A stretch of DNA of 64,000 nt from Haemonchus contortus. Taxonomy: Eukaryota; Nematoda; Chromadorea; Rhabditida; Trichostrongylidae. The notes under the pieces were generated by a model, which was given only the letters and a program-made list of their open reading frames with translations, was not told the origin of the DNA and made no database searches. This document shows, piece by piece, positions 35,801-45,065 of this stretch (position 1 is the first letter of the stretch; the number at the start of each line of letters is the position of its first letter). The position numbers and the translations under genes were made by a program. The stretch is from the NCBI GenBank assembly GCA_000469685.2, contig LS997564.1, positions 1,588,001 to 1,652,000 on the forward strand. The letters are read 5' to 3'.

Positions 35801-37146
35801 GCTATTGTCTCGTCTCATGAACACCGATCTAGTCCGTAACATAACACCCCATCAACAACATGGCTAACTGCTATAGCCTGCTTAATCGAATCGTTCTCAA
35901 AGCTGGTGCCTGGATGGAACCCAATAAAAACTCGTTACTTGGATTACAGCTCGACCTGGGATCGAAATGGTTCTAGTCATCGACTTTCAGTTTAAATTTC
36001 GAGCCATTTGTGGTCGTCCCTGAAGAGTTCGACCGGTTATTGCTGCTAGAGCGATTCACCACCACCACCACCATCATCATCGCGGCCACCAAGCATCAAT
36101 GCGGCTTTAGCTATGGCTTAGGCTGGTGGCTGCTGCTGCTGCTACCAGCCGGTGACTTGGTACATCGATAAACTCATAGCGCTCGATTGATTACACAATT
36201 TCATTTGCGAAAATCTCACAGGTCGATGATGAAGCAGAAACTTGAAGTGGCAGAAAACTGATAGATCGAATGGGCGAACGCATGCGTAAGCCGCCAAAAG
36301 TGCTCTTACGCAATTGCCTGTTGACAAGGTGGATTTCATCGGGTCTACATGAATTTATGAACGATCGAATCGCTTGAGCGAAGCGAAATGTTCAAGTCGT
36401 TGCAGCGCTCTGATTGAAGCGTTGATCCCTGGTTAGCAGCTGGCTTATAGCGTCGTGTTGCTTGTTGCCATCGATGGCAAGATACACTAATTACTAGTAA
36501 GAATAGCTGAACCCGTTATACGGGTTTTTAGCCACACTGTTGGGAAATGACCAGCAGATCTAAGCCACACCATCACTAGTGGAGCGAAACGAGTCCGGCG
36601 GTATGTAAGTACATGACGCCAAACCGAAACGTCTCTCCAGTCGTTTCCCCATGTCTCACTACATGTGAAATATTCACAGGCAACTTTGGCGCAGCTAATC
36701 TCCAGGCCTCGTCGACTAGCCATTCGCCTGTTATGTGAGCGAACAAAGAGTAGCGCCAGATTTGTTGGTAAATCCCCCGCTTGTGGATTGAGATTCGCAA
36801 GGAAATAAATATCGGTATTGGAAGACAGTAGACAATTGATTGAAGATCAGTGAAGCATATGAAAATGAATAGGAAAACAAACAACACGGAACAACTCACA
36901 ATCACCTCCCCATATTTGATATGGGATCTCATAGGAATTCCAATCATAAATCGGTCCGGCGATCACTTCACGACGATGCCGATGCCATTTAGTTCGGCTA
37001 ACTGATTCGATTACAGTATAATGTGGATATTTGTCGGATGCCATCATCTCCATTCCAGGAATATTGAGCACAGAATCATTACGGAATGTTTTGGACTGGA
37101 CCACGACCAGTAGGAATCCAGCGAGTGACAGCAGGAAGTCAAGCAT
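11841..37146 (-). CDS. Secreted astacin metalloprotease with EGF and CUB domains (10 exons found, 3' incomplete)
   Basis: Exons (minus): 37146-36900, 32477-32398, 30419-30309, 19089-19022, 18957-18858, 18153-18082, 16462-16354, 15823-15698, 12110-12022, 11962-11841; all phases match, about 374 residues so far. A hydrophobic signal peptide spans 1-17. RHRR at 56-59 is a furin-like site ahead of the mature enzyme. The catalytic domain has HETGHALGFWH at 152-162 (zinc ligands H152, H156, H162; base E153) and the Met-turn SLMHY at 214-218 with the astacin Tyr. An EGF-like module (about 265-304, GGYPDPNNCAVCRCPEGLGG) precedes a CUB domain starting CGGEL at 306. This is the nematode astacin (nas) architecture: a secreted zinc endopeptidase, family roles being cuticle and matrix processing or digestion. 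The end of the CUB domain and any later domain were not found. Which nas orthologue it is cannot be told. Some donors are weak (GTTTGA, GTTTGT). Confidence 0.9.
12111..12800. other. Astacin intron left of the mariner insertion
   Basis: Non-coding sequence between the first CUB exon and the TA target site of the mariner copy. No further features seen. Confidence 0.5.
12801..14071 (+). mobile_element. Tc1/mariner element, DD37D type, with intact ends
   Basis: A 1271-bp element bounded by perfect 25-bp terminal inverted repeats starting CAGGGTGGCGAAAAATTACG (12801-12825 and 14047-14071). Each end is flanked by the TA target duplication (12799-12800 and 14072-14073). It lies in an intron of the minus-strand astacin gene, between the EGF exon and the first CUB exon, in opposite orientation. 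The ends look unaltered, but the transposase is broken by two frameshifts, so the copy is probably dead, though it could be mobilised in trans if an active relative exists. Confidence 0.93.
12943..13959 (+). pseudogene. Mariner-like transposase, frameshifted
   Basis: The frame opens at ATG 12943 and carries N-terminal helix-turn-helix DNA-binding segments and a GRGRKR motif at residues 50-55, the GRPR-like linker of the superfamily. The first catalytic Asp is in LWSDEKVF (D144). A frameshift near 13640-13650 moves the rest to another frame, where QDWAPAH supplies the second Asp and SPDLYPLDF the third. I count 37 residues between these two, so the group is DD37D. A second frameshift, looking like a one-base loss near 13848, leads to the true-looking stop at 13957-13959. 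The enzyme would cut and paste DNA at TA sites; this copy cannot make a full protein. Confidence 0.88.
14072..15697. other. Astacin intron right of the mariner insertion
   Basis: AT-rich intronic DNA, including an ATATATATATAAC tract near 14872-14885. A minus-strand frame at 15105-15347 has a plausible acceptor at 15308 but the wrong phase to follow the EGF exon, and its translation matches no expected CUB sequence, so I do not include it in the gene. Confidence 0.45.
16160..16171 (+). repeat. Poly(G) tract, 12 G
   Basis: An uninterrupted run of 12 G at the end of a purine-rich stretch (GGAGGGAGAGCGGAAGA), in the astacin intron between exons 16462-16354 and 15823-15698. On the transcribed astacin strand it reads as poly(C). 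Confidence 0.95.
16463..18081. other. Astacin intron
   Basis: AT-rich intron. A tRNA-like stretch near 17755-17825 has a T-arm-like motif but no cloverleaf. Nothing else is supported. Confidence 0.45.
18648..18661 (+). repeat. Poly(G) tract, 14 G
   Basis: A run of 14 G preceded by GGGGGA, in the astacin intron between exons 18957-18858 and 18153-18082. Confidence 0.95.
19090..26279. other. Left part of the 11.2-kb astacin intron
   Basis: Seven kb of AT-rich DNA between the zinc-binding exon (19022-19089) and the preceding exon (30309-30419). Open frames are short and unspliced-looking. An AAT/AGT-rich low-complexity patch lies near 19524-19560. No RNA gene or nested gene could be supported. 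Confidence 0.45.
26331..26383. repeat. Tandem 20-bp repeat next to the ribozyme-like fold
   Basis: The string GTTCTTATCAACTTACGTTT occurs twice, starting at 26334 and 26363, about 29 bp apart. The right copy forms one arm of the hammerhead-like fold. The left copy contains the same arm and GAAAC core but lacks the rest, as expected of a truncated tandem unit. Confidence 0.8.
26371..26408 (-). ncRNA. Hammerhead-ribozyme-like motif
   Basis: On the minus strand this 38-nt segment reads as stem I strand CAATT, core CTGAAGA, a GGCG-ATAA-CGCC hairpin (stem II), core GAAA, a two-base stem III (AC/GT), residue A at the cleavage position, then stem I strand AGTTG. Stem I pairs five bases including one G-U. 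This is the order of a type I hammerhead with a minimal stem III, as known from Penelope-like elements and retrozymes. One deviation is an extra A between the core and stem II. It lies in the astacin intron in the sense orientation. Activity is inferred, not shown. Confidence 0.45.
26427..26444. repeat. Perfect 18-bp palindrome
   Basis: CGGTCGTTTAAACGACCG is a perfect palindrome 18 bp from the hammerhead-like fold. A second small hairpin, TGGTAAC-CA-GTTACCA, lies at 26314-26329. Both probably belong to the same small element. Confidence 0.85.
26450..30308. other. Right part of the 11.2-kb astacin intron
   Basis: AT-rich intron DNA with no supported exon, RNA or mobile-element coding sequence. 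Confidence 0.45.
30420..32397. other. Astacin intron
   Basis: Intron between exons 32477-32398 and 30419-30309. It contains a TTTA/TTTG-rich low-complexity patch at about 30478-30525. A 97-codon minus-strand frame at 31956-32249 has no recognised domain and no matching splice sites. Confidence 0.45.
32478..36899. other. First astacin intron, 4.4 kb
   Basis: Intron between the signal-peptide exon and the exon beginning YNFQNLIRRG. It holds short CAC/CAT and TGC trinucleotide runs (about 36057-36081 and 36129-36143). Two long overlapping frames at 35062-35457 (+) and 35247-35633 (-) are unassigned; the minus frame is discussed as a possible transposase remnant. Confidence 0.45.
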
Positions 37147-37325
37147 TTTTGTTCAAAGAGCAATGATCTCGACCACGACAACGACACAGCAACGACTGCA
37201 AAGATGGCAGTGGCAGCGATGAATCGGCGAAATGCGGGGAGGAGTTTGACACCTGCCCGTGGCCTTTACGCTGCTGCTGCGTCGGCGGGTACGTTTAGTG
37301 CTAGCTGACGGGGCAGAAGACGTTC

Positions 37326-37353
37326 CCCGCCCACACCGGTCCATGTGGGCGGG
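37326..37353. promoter_or_regulatory. GC-rich inverted repeat upstream of the astacin start
   Basis: CCCGCCCACA and TGTGGGCGGG form a perfect 10-bp inverted repeat with an 8-nt spacer, 180 bp upstream of the astacin ATG. It stands out in AT-rich surroundings and contains GTGGGCGG, a zinc-finger (KLF/EGR-like) type of site. A regulatory role is inferred from position only. Confidence 0.45.
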
Positions 37354-38752
37354 CAGACCTACTGCAGCAGAAGCTCAACTAAATCAAAGGAGTGTCATGT
37401 AATAGACTGATCACGTGGTGAATGTATTACTCAGCGGAAGGAGTCTACGGAAGTCTCTCCCTTTTCCTACGAGCCTGGGGCTTGGATGAGGTTTGACCAT
37501 CTGGGACTGTCGTAGGATTGCTCATGGTTCAAGAACTTCTTACCCTTACAACCTTCATCTTCTCTGTGCTACGATGGCGCCTGAAATTCCTTCCAAGATT
37601 TTTCGATTTAGATTCTCATGAGATGGTCCATTGCCGTGTTCAAGTCAAAAAAGCCTTTCGAATCCAAATGGAAAGCGACCCAAGGCATAATGCATATTTC
37701 ATCGCTACCGCTCAATGACATCGCTCGGTGCTGCACTGTTGAAGCGCCACGCAATGATCTTCTGTCCATAAAGCTGATGGTGGGCTTGATTGGTTTTGTT
37801 AGTATCTGAGCCAGGATTTGATCTCTGGACCAAGCGTTTGGCAGCGATACTCAATAGAGCCTTTTTACCTGCAAACTCAGAACGAAAATCCGTAGTACAC
37901 CGTGCCGTCAGCGGGGAACTCAATAAAATCGAAGCTTACTGCTCTTCAGTATTCGAAGAAAAACTGATCCATAAAAGTCACGGTTTCCGCCACCCTTTTC
38001 GTTTTGCCAGATTAGTTCCTTCCCAAGCCATTCAGTTTCCGTATAAATTAGTTCTTTTGGATGGCTTAGATCTCATTGAAGATAAAAACGATTTGGAGGT
38101 AGCGAAATATTTTCACGAGCACTTCCAAGTCACCGCACGCATTGAAAGTTCCACCATAAGAGAGCATGGCATATACTAAAGCTCCGATTGACTGCCTGCT
38201 ATACATCAAGTCCTTGGCTAGCCTCATGGGCATAAATCTGAAAAATGAATTTTCTCGCTAATGCAGAGCATTACGAGGCCAAAATGACCGCGATTTTCGG
38301 AAGACACCGTGCCCTTCAAATTTGTTCTATAAATTTTGTTTCTATCTTTCATTCTGATTGATATGTTTTGGAAAGAAGCGTATTCATCGAATTTATTTCG
38401 AATCTGGTACATCCGAAGCCATCGGGATAGCAAGCAAGGTTTTTGGACCAGCAGGGACCAAGCTTCCCATTTTCCCAATTTTGATTGGTTTTTCAGGATA
38501 AAAAGTGTCCTGTATGTGCGGCAGGCCGCACACATCTTTGAACTTCCTCAAGGTTTCTTGCAGAATCGAGTATGTGGCGCATCCCTGGAGATGAGAAACA
38601 ACGTTAGGCACCTCACTTTTGATGCACCACTTTAAAATAAGTGGTAGGGGAGAAGTGAGCAGAAGTGGCGAAAATGATTGCGCAAAACTGCTTTTCTAAC
38701 TGCTGCGTCATTTCGATGACATGATATCATACACTCAATTTGCGCCAGAGCA
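37354..38752. other. Intergenic, unassigned frames
   Basis: A plus-strand frame at 37790-38179 and overlapping minus frames are open but match nothing I recognise and show no convincing splice chain. They may be repeat-derived. Confidence 0.35.
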
Positions 38753-38808
38753 GTTCTGTAATATTAGAGGGTGTCTTACTTCCGATCTAGCTCAATTACT
38801 ATCCAAAA
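38753..38808 (+). repeat. 56-bp repeat, left member of an inverted pair
   Basis: Starts GTTCTGTAATATTAGAG and ends ACTATCCAAAA. It matches the reverse complement of 44257-44312 with one mismatch, 5.4 kb away. Confidence 0.85.
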
Positions 38809-41451
38809 GTCGCTCAATAAAGTATTCCCTACCTCTTGGCTCAAGATTTGCATATGGATTGTGAAAAACTGACCATTTAAGGCAGCAGCGGAAGGTCACC
38901 GCATTTTATGAGTAACCTGTCCGCGGAAAAGTTAAATTGAACTTATTACTTGCTGGTGTCATCGAACCCTATCTCAAAGAAAACCTTTTAAGTGCTCTTC
39001 TCATAGTCTGGTGACGCCATCGAAAAAATGGCATCCCAGATTAGGCATAAAGGCCAAGGCCATAGGGCTACTTTATAAGCCTGACTCAGACAGAGACCCG
39101 TACTACCGCCATTCTCTACGCTTTGGTTCCGAAGTACAGAAGAACGAGTTTTTCTGTGGGCACTAGCTCTGAAAATTTTTGAAGCGAATATAGGTGAACA
39201 AAGCCGGTCAGCCCTTCTAGCACTCCGTGATCGCTTACTTGGATCCAGAGCCATATGAGAGGACAAAGAACACTGGATAGCCTCTCCGTCGCAGGCAGCC
39301 TCCGCAAATCCTTATATAAGCCGAGTACTCATTGGGCTGCTTCTAAACGGCAATCGAATGCGTGGCGCATCTCGAAAGTGGAGAACTTCTACCCTGTCGG
39401 GATGCGCCTCTGAATAGGCAGAGCAGCAGGCAGCAATAAGCGAGCTTTACCTTTTTGAACGTCTTCCATTTCTCATCGGAGCGGAAATTGAATGGCCAGG
39501 ACGAGGGTTCCAAGTGACTTCATTAAAGATGTTCTTAGGTTGCGAGTTTGGAGTTGGAGTAACCAAACCGTGCCATACTTGATTGCTGTGGACGAAGTCG
39601 AGTCTTGAGATCAATATTTATCACTTTGATGATGTCGAACTGCCACTGGACACGACGTTTCCAGTCTTTGTGCTCTTTGTTCCACCAACATTCAACAATG
39701 ACAAAGTAATCGTCACATTGTTGATGTGTGACATCTTTGATGGAGTCATAAAATACATTCAGCAGTTCCACATAGAAGTTTCCTCCCGTCTCTTGCCCTC
39801 TACCCCTTTTCACAAAAGTTCAATACAATCTCTAGGTGGAGTTGTTCTGAAACTTTTATCGATAATCCTTCAGCATGGGACTCGCTAACAGTGCCTTTGT
39901 GAAGAAAGAGGGGGGGGGGGGGAGGGGGTGATGGGAAAGGGCTCAGCATGTTCACAGGAAGGGAACTTTCGGGCGGGTCTGGCAATTATCTGTTGTATTG
40001 CTTCGTATAAGCATTCAATAAAAGAGAAAAAGTGAAAAGTTTTTCGGCACTGGAAAAAGTGCATATGAACTGTGCGCAACCGCAGCGTAGCGCAGAAAAG
40101 TGATCTTTGCAAATTCATTGGCTAATCTTGGATTTATATAGTTCAGCCTCGCGGTAGACTTTTCCTGGTAGGAATCATTGTATAGTTACCGGTTGCTCTT
40201 TTTAGGGTAGAAATTAAGTGTATGGTTGGTTACGCTTCCTCCAAGTAACAGCTGCGTAGTACTCAATTCAGTATTCCACAAGGATTTCAGGTTGGGAGCT
40301 TTCTCGGATTCGCGGGTCGTTTTGTGACCGTTCATCAGCATAATAAGGACAAATTGACTATGAATTGACCAGACAAACTAAAAAAGGAGAGCTCATAAAA
40401 GTGATTTCATAAATTCATATGTCTTTCTTTTCTTTTCTTCTCGTATCGTAAAATGAGCAAGACCAACAGAAGCTATGTATTAAGTGTTAAGTATGAATAG
40501 GAAAAATGATCATTCACTTGTTCTTGGGAAAAAAGTAAATTTCTGGAGTTCGCCGAATTTCGCTTCATTATTGCATTATTTAAATTCGAAAAATGGTTCT
40601 CCAGTACGAGACAAAATAACTTGCAATAAAACGTCCAGATAGTAAGTAACTAATAGATAATGTAACTCAGTGGACAATGACTACTGTAATAGGAAAACTT
40701 GAAAAATTGAATAATAAATAAATGTAAACCCAATAAGTAATTATTCAAAGACTTTTCTTGAACCGGCGAAGTTAGTAAGCTCTACTTGTTAATGACTATC
40801 TGCTTGTTGTTGTTTTTGTTTTTTTTCAATTTTGTTTTTCTTTCTCAACAACTTGTTTTTTTTTCCAAATCATCAGTAATCCACAGAGCAAAGTAGAGGT
40901 GCTTCTTTACATGCCTAGAAATGTAAAAAAAATAAAAGGTTCATATCCTGACTGCTTAGTGAAGAAATCGGGTGCCGAAACTTTTAGAAGAAAAATCCAG
41001 TTTCGTGCACACCCAAAATTGGAGTTATGACGGCCTTTTAGAGCTAAACCATTCACCATGAAGTGTTAAGACGCCGACGAATAGTACGCCTATGTGGGAG
41101 GCGTCCAGACACATAATCTCGTACGAGCTCCTTTCTTAACACCTCCTTTAAGCTAGATACCTCAAATTCACCAAGAACTGTGCCTTTAAAGGGCACAAAT
41201 GGGTTATACTATACTGATTGGATATTAGCCGTTCAAAAGTATTTCGCCGAGGAGTTTGGTATCCAATAAGAATTCATCACATTCTCATTTTTTAGTCACC
41301 ATTCGGTTCCTTAGATCTCCCATTCTCCCGAGAATTTGCGGCTATTTGTCAATGGCTTGCTGAGACCGATCACGTTCACTCAAAAAGAAAAAGGTCTTCG
41401 GTGTTTTTTCTGACTGTTGTCTCCTCATTTATGAAACCTAATGAAACGACT
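38809..41451. other. Intergenic, low coding potential
   Basis: Open frames on both strands around 39535-39888 overlap each other and carry no recognised domain. The stretch includes the poly(G) run at 39910-39922 and T-rich patches at 40800-40865. No gene is supported. Confidence 0.4.
39910..39922 (+). repeat. Poly(G) tract, 13 G
   Basis: Thirteen G followed by A and a further five G, in intergenic DNA. Confidence 0.95.
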
Positions 41452-41866
41452 TTATAAGGTTCCAGTGAGTGGAAATGGCAAATAAAATCTTTGCAAGGTT
41501 TCCTTTTCCTTTCCCGGCATACTACGAGACCGCAGCGAAGGCTGTAGTTTTTGAGCCAGTGCTTTTGCTTCAACTAGGTCAAGGAACTCGAGATCGTTGT
41601 GTATCCTCAACATACGTGGTCTGGCTGTAAGGTTAATGAACTGAAGTGCGAGTGGTAGTGACCCACTTGTGAGAGGTGGGAGCAGCTGTAACACCGTAGC
41701 AAATATACTGTAAAGCGCAAAAATCAGAGAAACGAGGAGATCGAACTGAGAAAGCAGGTTCATCTGGCTTCCTCCTAGTCTTCTAAGCCGCTGATTCGAA
41801 TCGGGAGTCAAGTGAGGCTTGACTGTAGTCATGAGGTTGGTGAAGCTATTGTTTACAATAAGCCCC
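41452..41866 (-). CDS. Candidate terminal exon of an unrecognised membrane-associated protein
   Basis: The minus strand shows a good acceptor (CATTTCTCCAG) and then an uninterrupted frame of 138 codons to a TAA at 41452-41454. The translation begins GLIVNNSFTNLMTTV and contains one strongly hydrophobic stretch (LLVSLIFALYSIFATVLQLL), followed by a charged C-terminal tail. Composition looks coding and not like a repeat. No upstream exon with a matching phase-2 donor was identified between 41867 and 43100, so gene structure and start are unknown. I do not recognise the family. Confidence 0.4.
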
Positions 41867-42603
41867 CTGGAGAAATGAAAAAATGGATGATTTAGTTGCA
41901 ATGGCCAAATCATTACGGTGTAGGCCACAGTTGTATTCTCGTTCTGAATTGTTTGGATGATTGAAAGCGCACATAAGCGCACATATTGCTTGCAGAAAGT
42001 TTAGCCGTACCTGCATCTCTGGTTTAAAGCTTACCTCTGAAAATTTGACAAGAATGTTTTTCACAATGAAAAACCCCACAGGAACTAGTGGAAAGCGATC
42101 TCTTTAACCAGTGCTCTAGTCAGCTTACGATAAAAAGAGTCAGACCGGCTAAGATTGCTTTTTTTCCTGTGATATGGCACTTTACATTTTCGACTTACCA
42201 ATAATAACTTCACAGTAAACAATTTGTCGTGTTTAGGATGATGTTACGTGAACAACTACAACAATTTACGGCAATCCACTTAGTAAAAGAGCCACCGAGG
42301 ATAGATCAATCATTTGCGGGAACAACAAAAACCCAGAGTACGGTACTTTTTGATATTTATTAAAGCAATTTTGTGCGGACTAGTTTCATCACGTATTTAA
42401 AATCTGAAAAAGTTGTTGGGTGGATGAGACTTGTCACGGATGCTCGCATTCGGAATCTGAAGAACCGAATGGTAAGTAAAAAATGAATCCCAAATGAAAC
42501 CGACACCCTAGCAGAATGCTTCATAATAGTCATCATAATGAAGAATCATCATAAGTGAAGCCCGAGAATCTCAAAAGATTGCTTCATTTTTATTGGGAGA
42601 TAC
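41867..42603. other. Intergenic or intronic, no features
   Basis: AT-rich. A possible donor (AGAG|GTAAGC on the minus strand near 42035) is present, but the upstream frame is too short to assign. Confidence 0.35.
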
Positions 42604-42612
42604 CGCTGAATC

Positions 42613-42989
42613 GGGTAACGGAACTTCTCCCCTATCGCGGCATTCTCCCTTGCGGCATGCGGCAAATGTCACTGCAATTACCGTACTCCCGCCAATCGAT
42701 AGGATGCGGAATTTTTCCTTGACTGGCTTGCTTTTTCATTGGATTTTATCGTTTTTCTTCTGTTTCTTTTTAGTTTTCATGTTTGTTAGACTCGATTAAT
42801 TCAAATGACTCCTTCTATATAAACGACGATCAGAATCGCATTGGAACTGAAGAGAGCGGCCGGCCGATTCAAATGTTTAAAGGACTCCCCACCACACAAA
42901 TTGCGCGCTCCAATCTTCCATCGCAATCCTGCGATAGGCGGCGGGTGCGGCGTGTGGGACGCCGTGTTAGGGGAGAAGTTCCCGGACCC
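42613..42989 (+). mobile_element. 377-bp MITE with 9-bp target duplication, copy 1
   Basis: The ends are 20-bp inverted repeats of the form GGGT(AAC/CCG)GGAACTTCTCCCC (17 of 20 positions match). The element is flanked by the 9-bp direct repeat CGCTGAATC at 42604-42612 and 42990-42998. The interior has no intact coding frame, so it is non-autonomous. A 9-bp duplication with GG-starting ends is typical of Mutator-like (MULE) transposons, so that superfamily is the likely driver. A second copy in inverse orientation is at 50800-51177. Confidence 0.88.
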
Positions 42990-42998
42990 CGCTGAATC

Positions 42999-45065
42999 AA
43001 GTTTTTTCCTGGGAATGTAAGGGAAACGAGGGTCATCGGTAAAATAGTGATAAGGACTTTTCGAAGTCCGTAATCAGGTTGCTTATCGCCAAGAATTAAT
43101 TATTTGGGAAACTACCAAATCTTCAACTCCGTCTGTACCGCAAGGCTTGCAGTTTGTGATCGTAGTTCAGAGTCAACCATCGCTTCAGTTTTTGCAAACG
43201 TCGTAATGGAAGGGCGGTACGAGTAAGTTGGCGTAATGGATGTTCACAGAAACTGTCTGTAACTAAGATGTATGTGGGGTGACAATTTGCAAATCTCACG
43301 TGTGGTCTGAAATCCTTGCATATGAAAGAATTTTCTGTGATGGAGGGTAGAAGTAATGACGCGTAAGGCCGGCTAAAACTCTGCTAAACTATTACATGGC
43401 AGTATTCACCTCCGGGAAACTGCATCAAAAGCTTGTACATTTTTTATTTGAAGTCGTCTGCATGGCGTAGCGGATCTCACTAAATAATGGTTGATAGTTA
43501 TTCTCAACTACTGATAACCAAGGTTTTTTTTTCGGCTGTCACTTTTAGATACGATACTATAGCTTCTTGAAAAATGAAAATTGGCACGGGTAAATAGCTT
43601 TTTCAAAGATTTATGAGAACTTCTCGTTGCTTTTTAGGTCCCATCCAAGATTATCGGGCCAAAGGGCAAATGCGCAACAACCCATGTGGTGCGGTACGCG
43701 ATGTGATTGGGAACGGGATCGAAAAACAAAAGCTACCGTGTATCTCGCGAGATTATCTGTGTTACATCGTCAGATAAACTGGAAATAGTGACGGGAAACA
43801 TGCTAGCTTTGGCATAATTGACCTTCTCCCGCTTGAGAGTCTCAAGGCCCGACTTAGCTGGAAGCTGAATCTTCCCACTCGACTCATGCGACCATAAACG
43901 CAGACAGTCAGACGACACCCAGGCCGGCTGGCATCATACACTCTACAAACTTGTTCGACGACCACACTTAGGATTCAAAAGCTGGTGTGTATCTGTATTG
44001 ACGATCCCGGATCGATTATATATTCCTACCTACATGATCGGGATGTTTTTTGCAGTTTTTTGACTAAAGTTTTTTGGGGGGTGCTTGATTTGCAGTAAAC
44101 CCTATTGCACCAACTACCCAGAATCAAGCTCAACGGCCTCTTCTTCACGACTCGTTCCTGCTGCTCCGAGGAGACTACCTTGAATAGGACTTCCCATGTG
44201 TTCCCATTTTCAGAGGTCTATGGGAGAAAGGCGACACACGCTTCTCTGTAGAGGGTTTTTGGATAGTAATTGAGCTAGATCGGAAGTAAGACACTCTCTA
44301 ATATTACAGAACCAGCCCAATATGAGACCTTTGAATGATTTCCTGCATAACTTAACAGCCCCTTCAATCGTCTTATTGAAATCACGTGTATGAGAGAGTT
44401 CGTTGAGCGGAGCGTCCTTTCGCCGGAGAGGCCGTCAGTTTCTCGATCGGTGGATCGCCGAAGTCATCTCCTCGTAGTTGCGTAACATCATTACGCTGCG
44501 CTTGGCGAACAAGTCTCGGTGACCTTCGCCTACCACATTTTCACTTTCCCCTGGCTTCAAATCTGGCTTTCATCCGAACTCGCTGCCCGAAAAAAGCCAC
44601 GTGGCAGATTTCGATCTGTACAAACTGTCGACAGTTCGTTGGAGGAAGAACGAAGGGATTGCTCTGGAGATGGTGTAGTGACAGAAAGCAATTTCTCCTG
44701 ATTTCTCACCTAAAAAGGAAAGTAAAAGGATAAGTCTCTCTGGAAGAGTTAGCCTTCAGAATAAGCGGTGAGTAGGGATGTTCCTCAGAGCCATATCTGA
44801 TGGACAAATTGACAATTCAATTGTTTCTTGTCGTTCGATCAAGAATCAGATCTTCCCATCGCATTGCCCGCCCCACAGCTCCCTTTTCCTCAGGGAAAGT
44901 GTTGAGCAATGGAATTCTGCTTATTCTCGATCGTATTTTCCATTCAGGCAACTAACTACTCATCATGAACAATATGCCGACGACTTCGAAGAGTTGCAGC
45001 GTAAAATGTATGAGAGGCATGAAACGAGTTTCTTTCCTGAGCCCTCAGCTGCGCAACTGACCTAA
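42999..45065 (+). other. Cluster of coding-like segments, possible spliced gene
   Basis: Several plus-strand segments look like exons. 43638-43693 follows TTTTTAG, encodes PIQDYRAKGQMRNNPCGA and ends at GCG|GTACGC. 44096-44187 follows TTTGCAG and ends NPIAPTTQNQ...GDYLE then stop. 44514-44700 includes SVTFAYHIFTFPWLQIW and an acidic tail. 44894-45065 follows CCTTTTCCTCAG and encodes 56 residues ending FFPEPSAAQLT then stop. The phases do not join into one model, and three of the segments end in stop codons, so at most some belong to a real transcript. A poly(A) signal is at 45477-45482. No family is recognised. Confidence 0.2.
44257..44312 (-). repeat. 56-bp repeat, right member of an inverted pair
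   Basis: Reverse complement of 38753-38808 with a single mismatch. Flanking sequence outside the 56 bp does not match. Confidence 0.85.

Noticed and set aside
36057..36143. CAC/CAT and TGC trinucleotide runs as a coding repeat
   Set aside because: Short, in an intron of the astacin gene, with no open frame around them.
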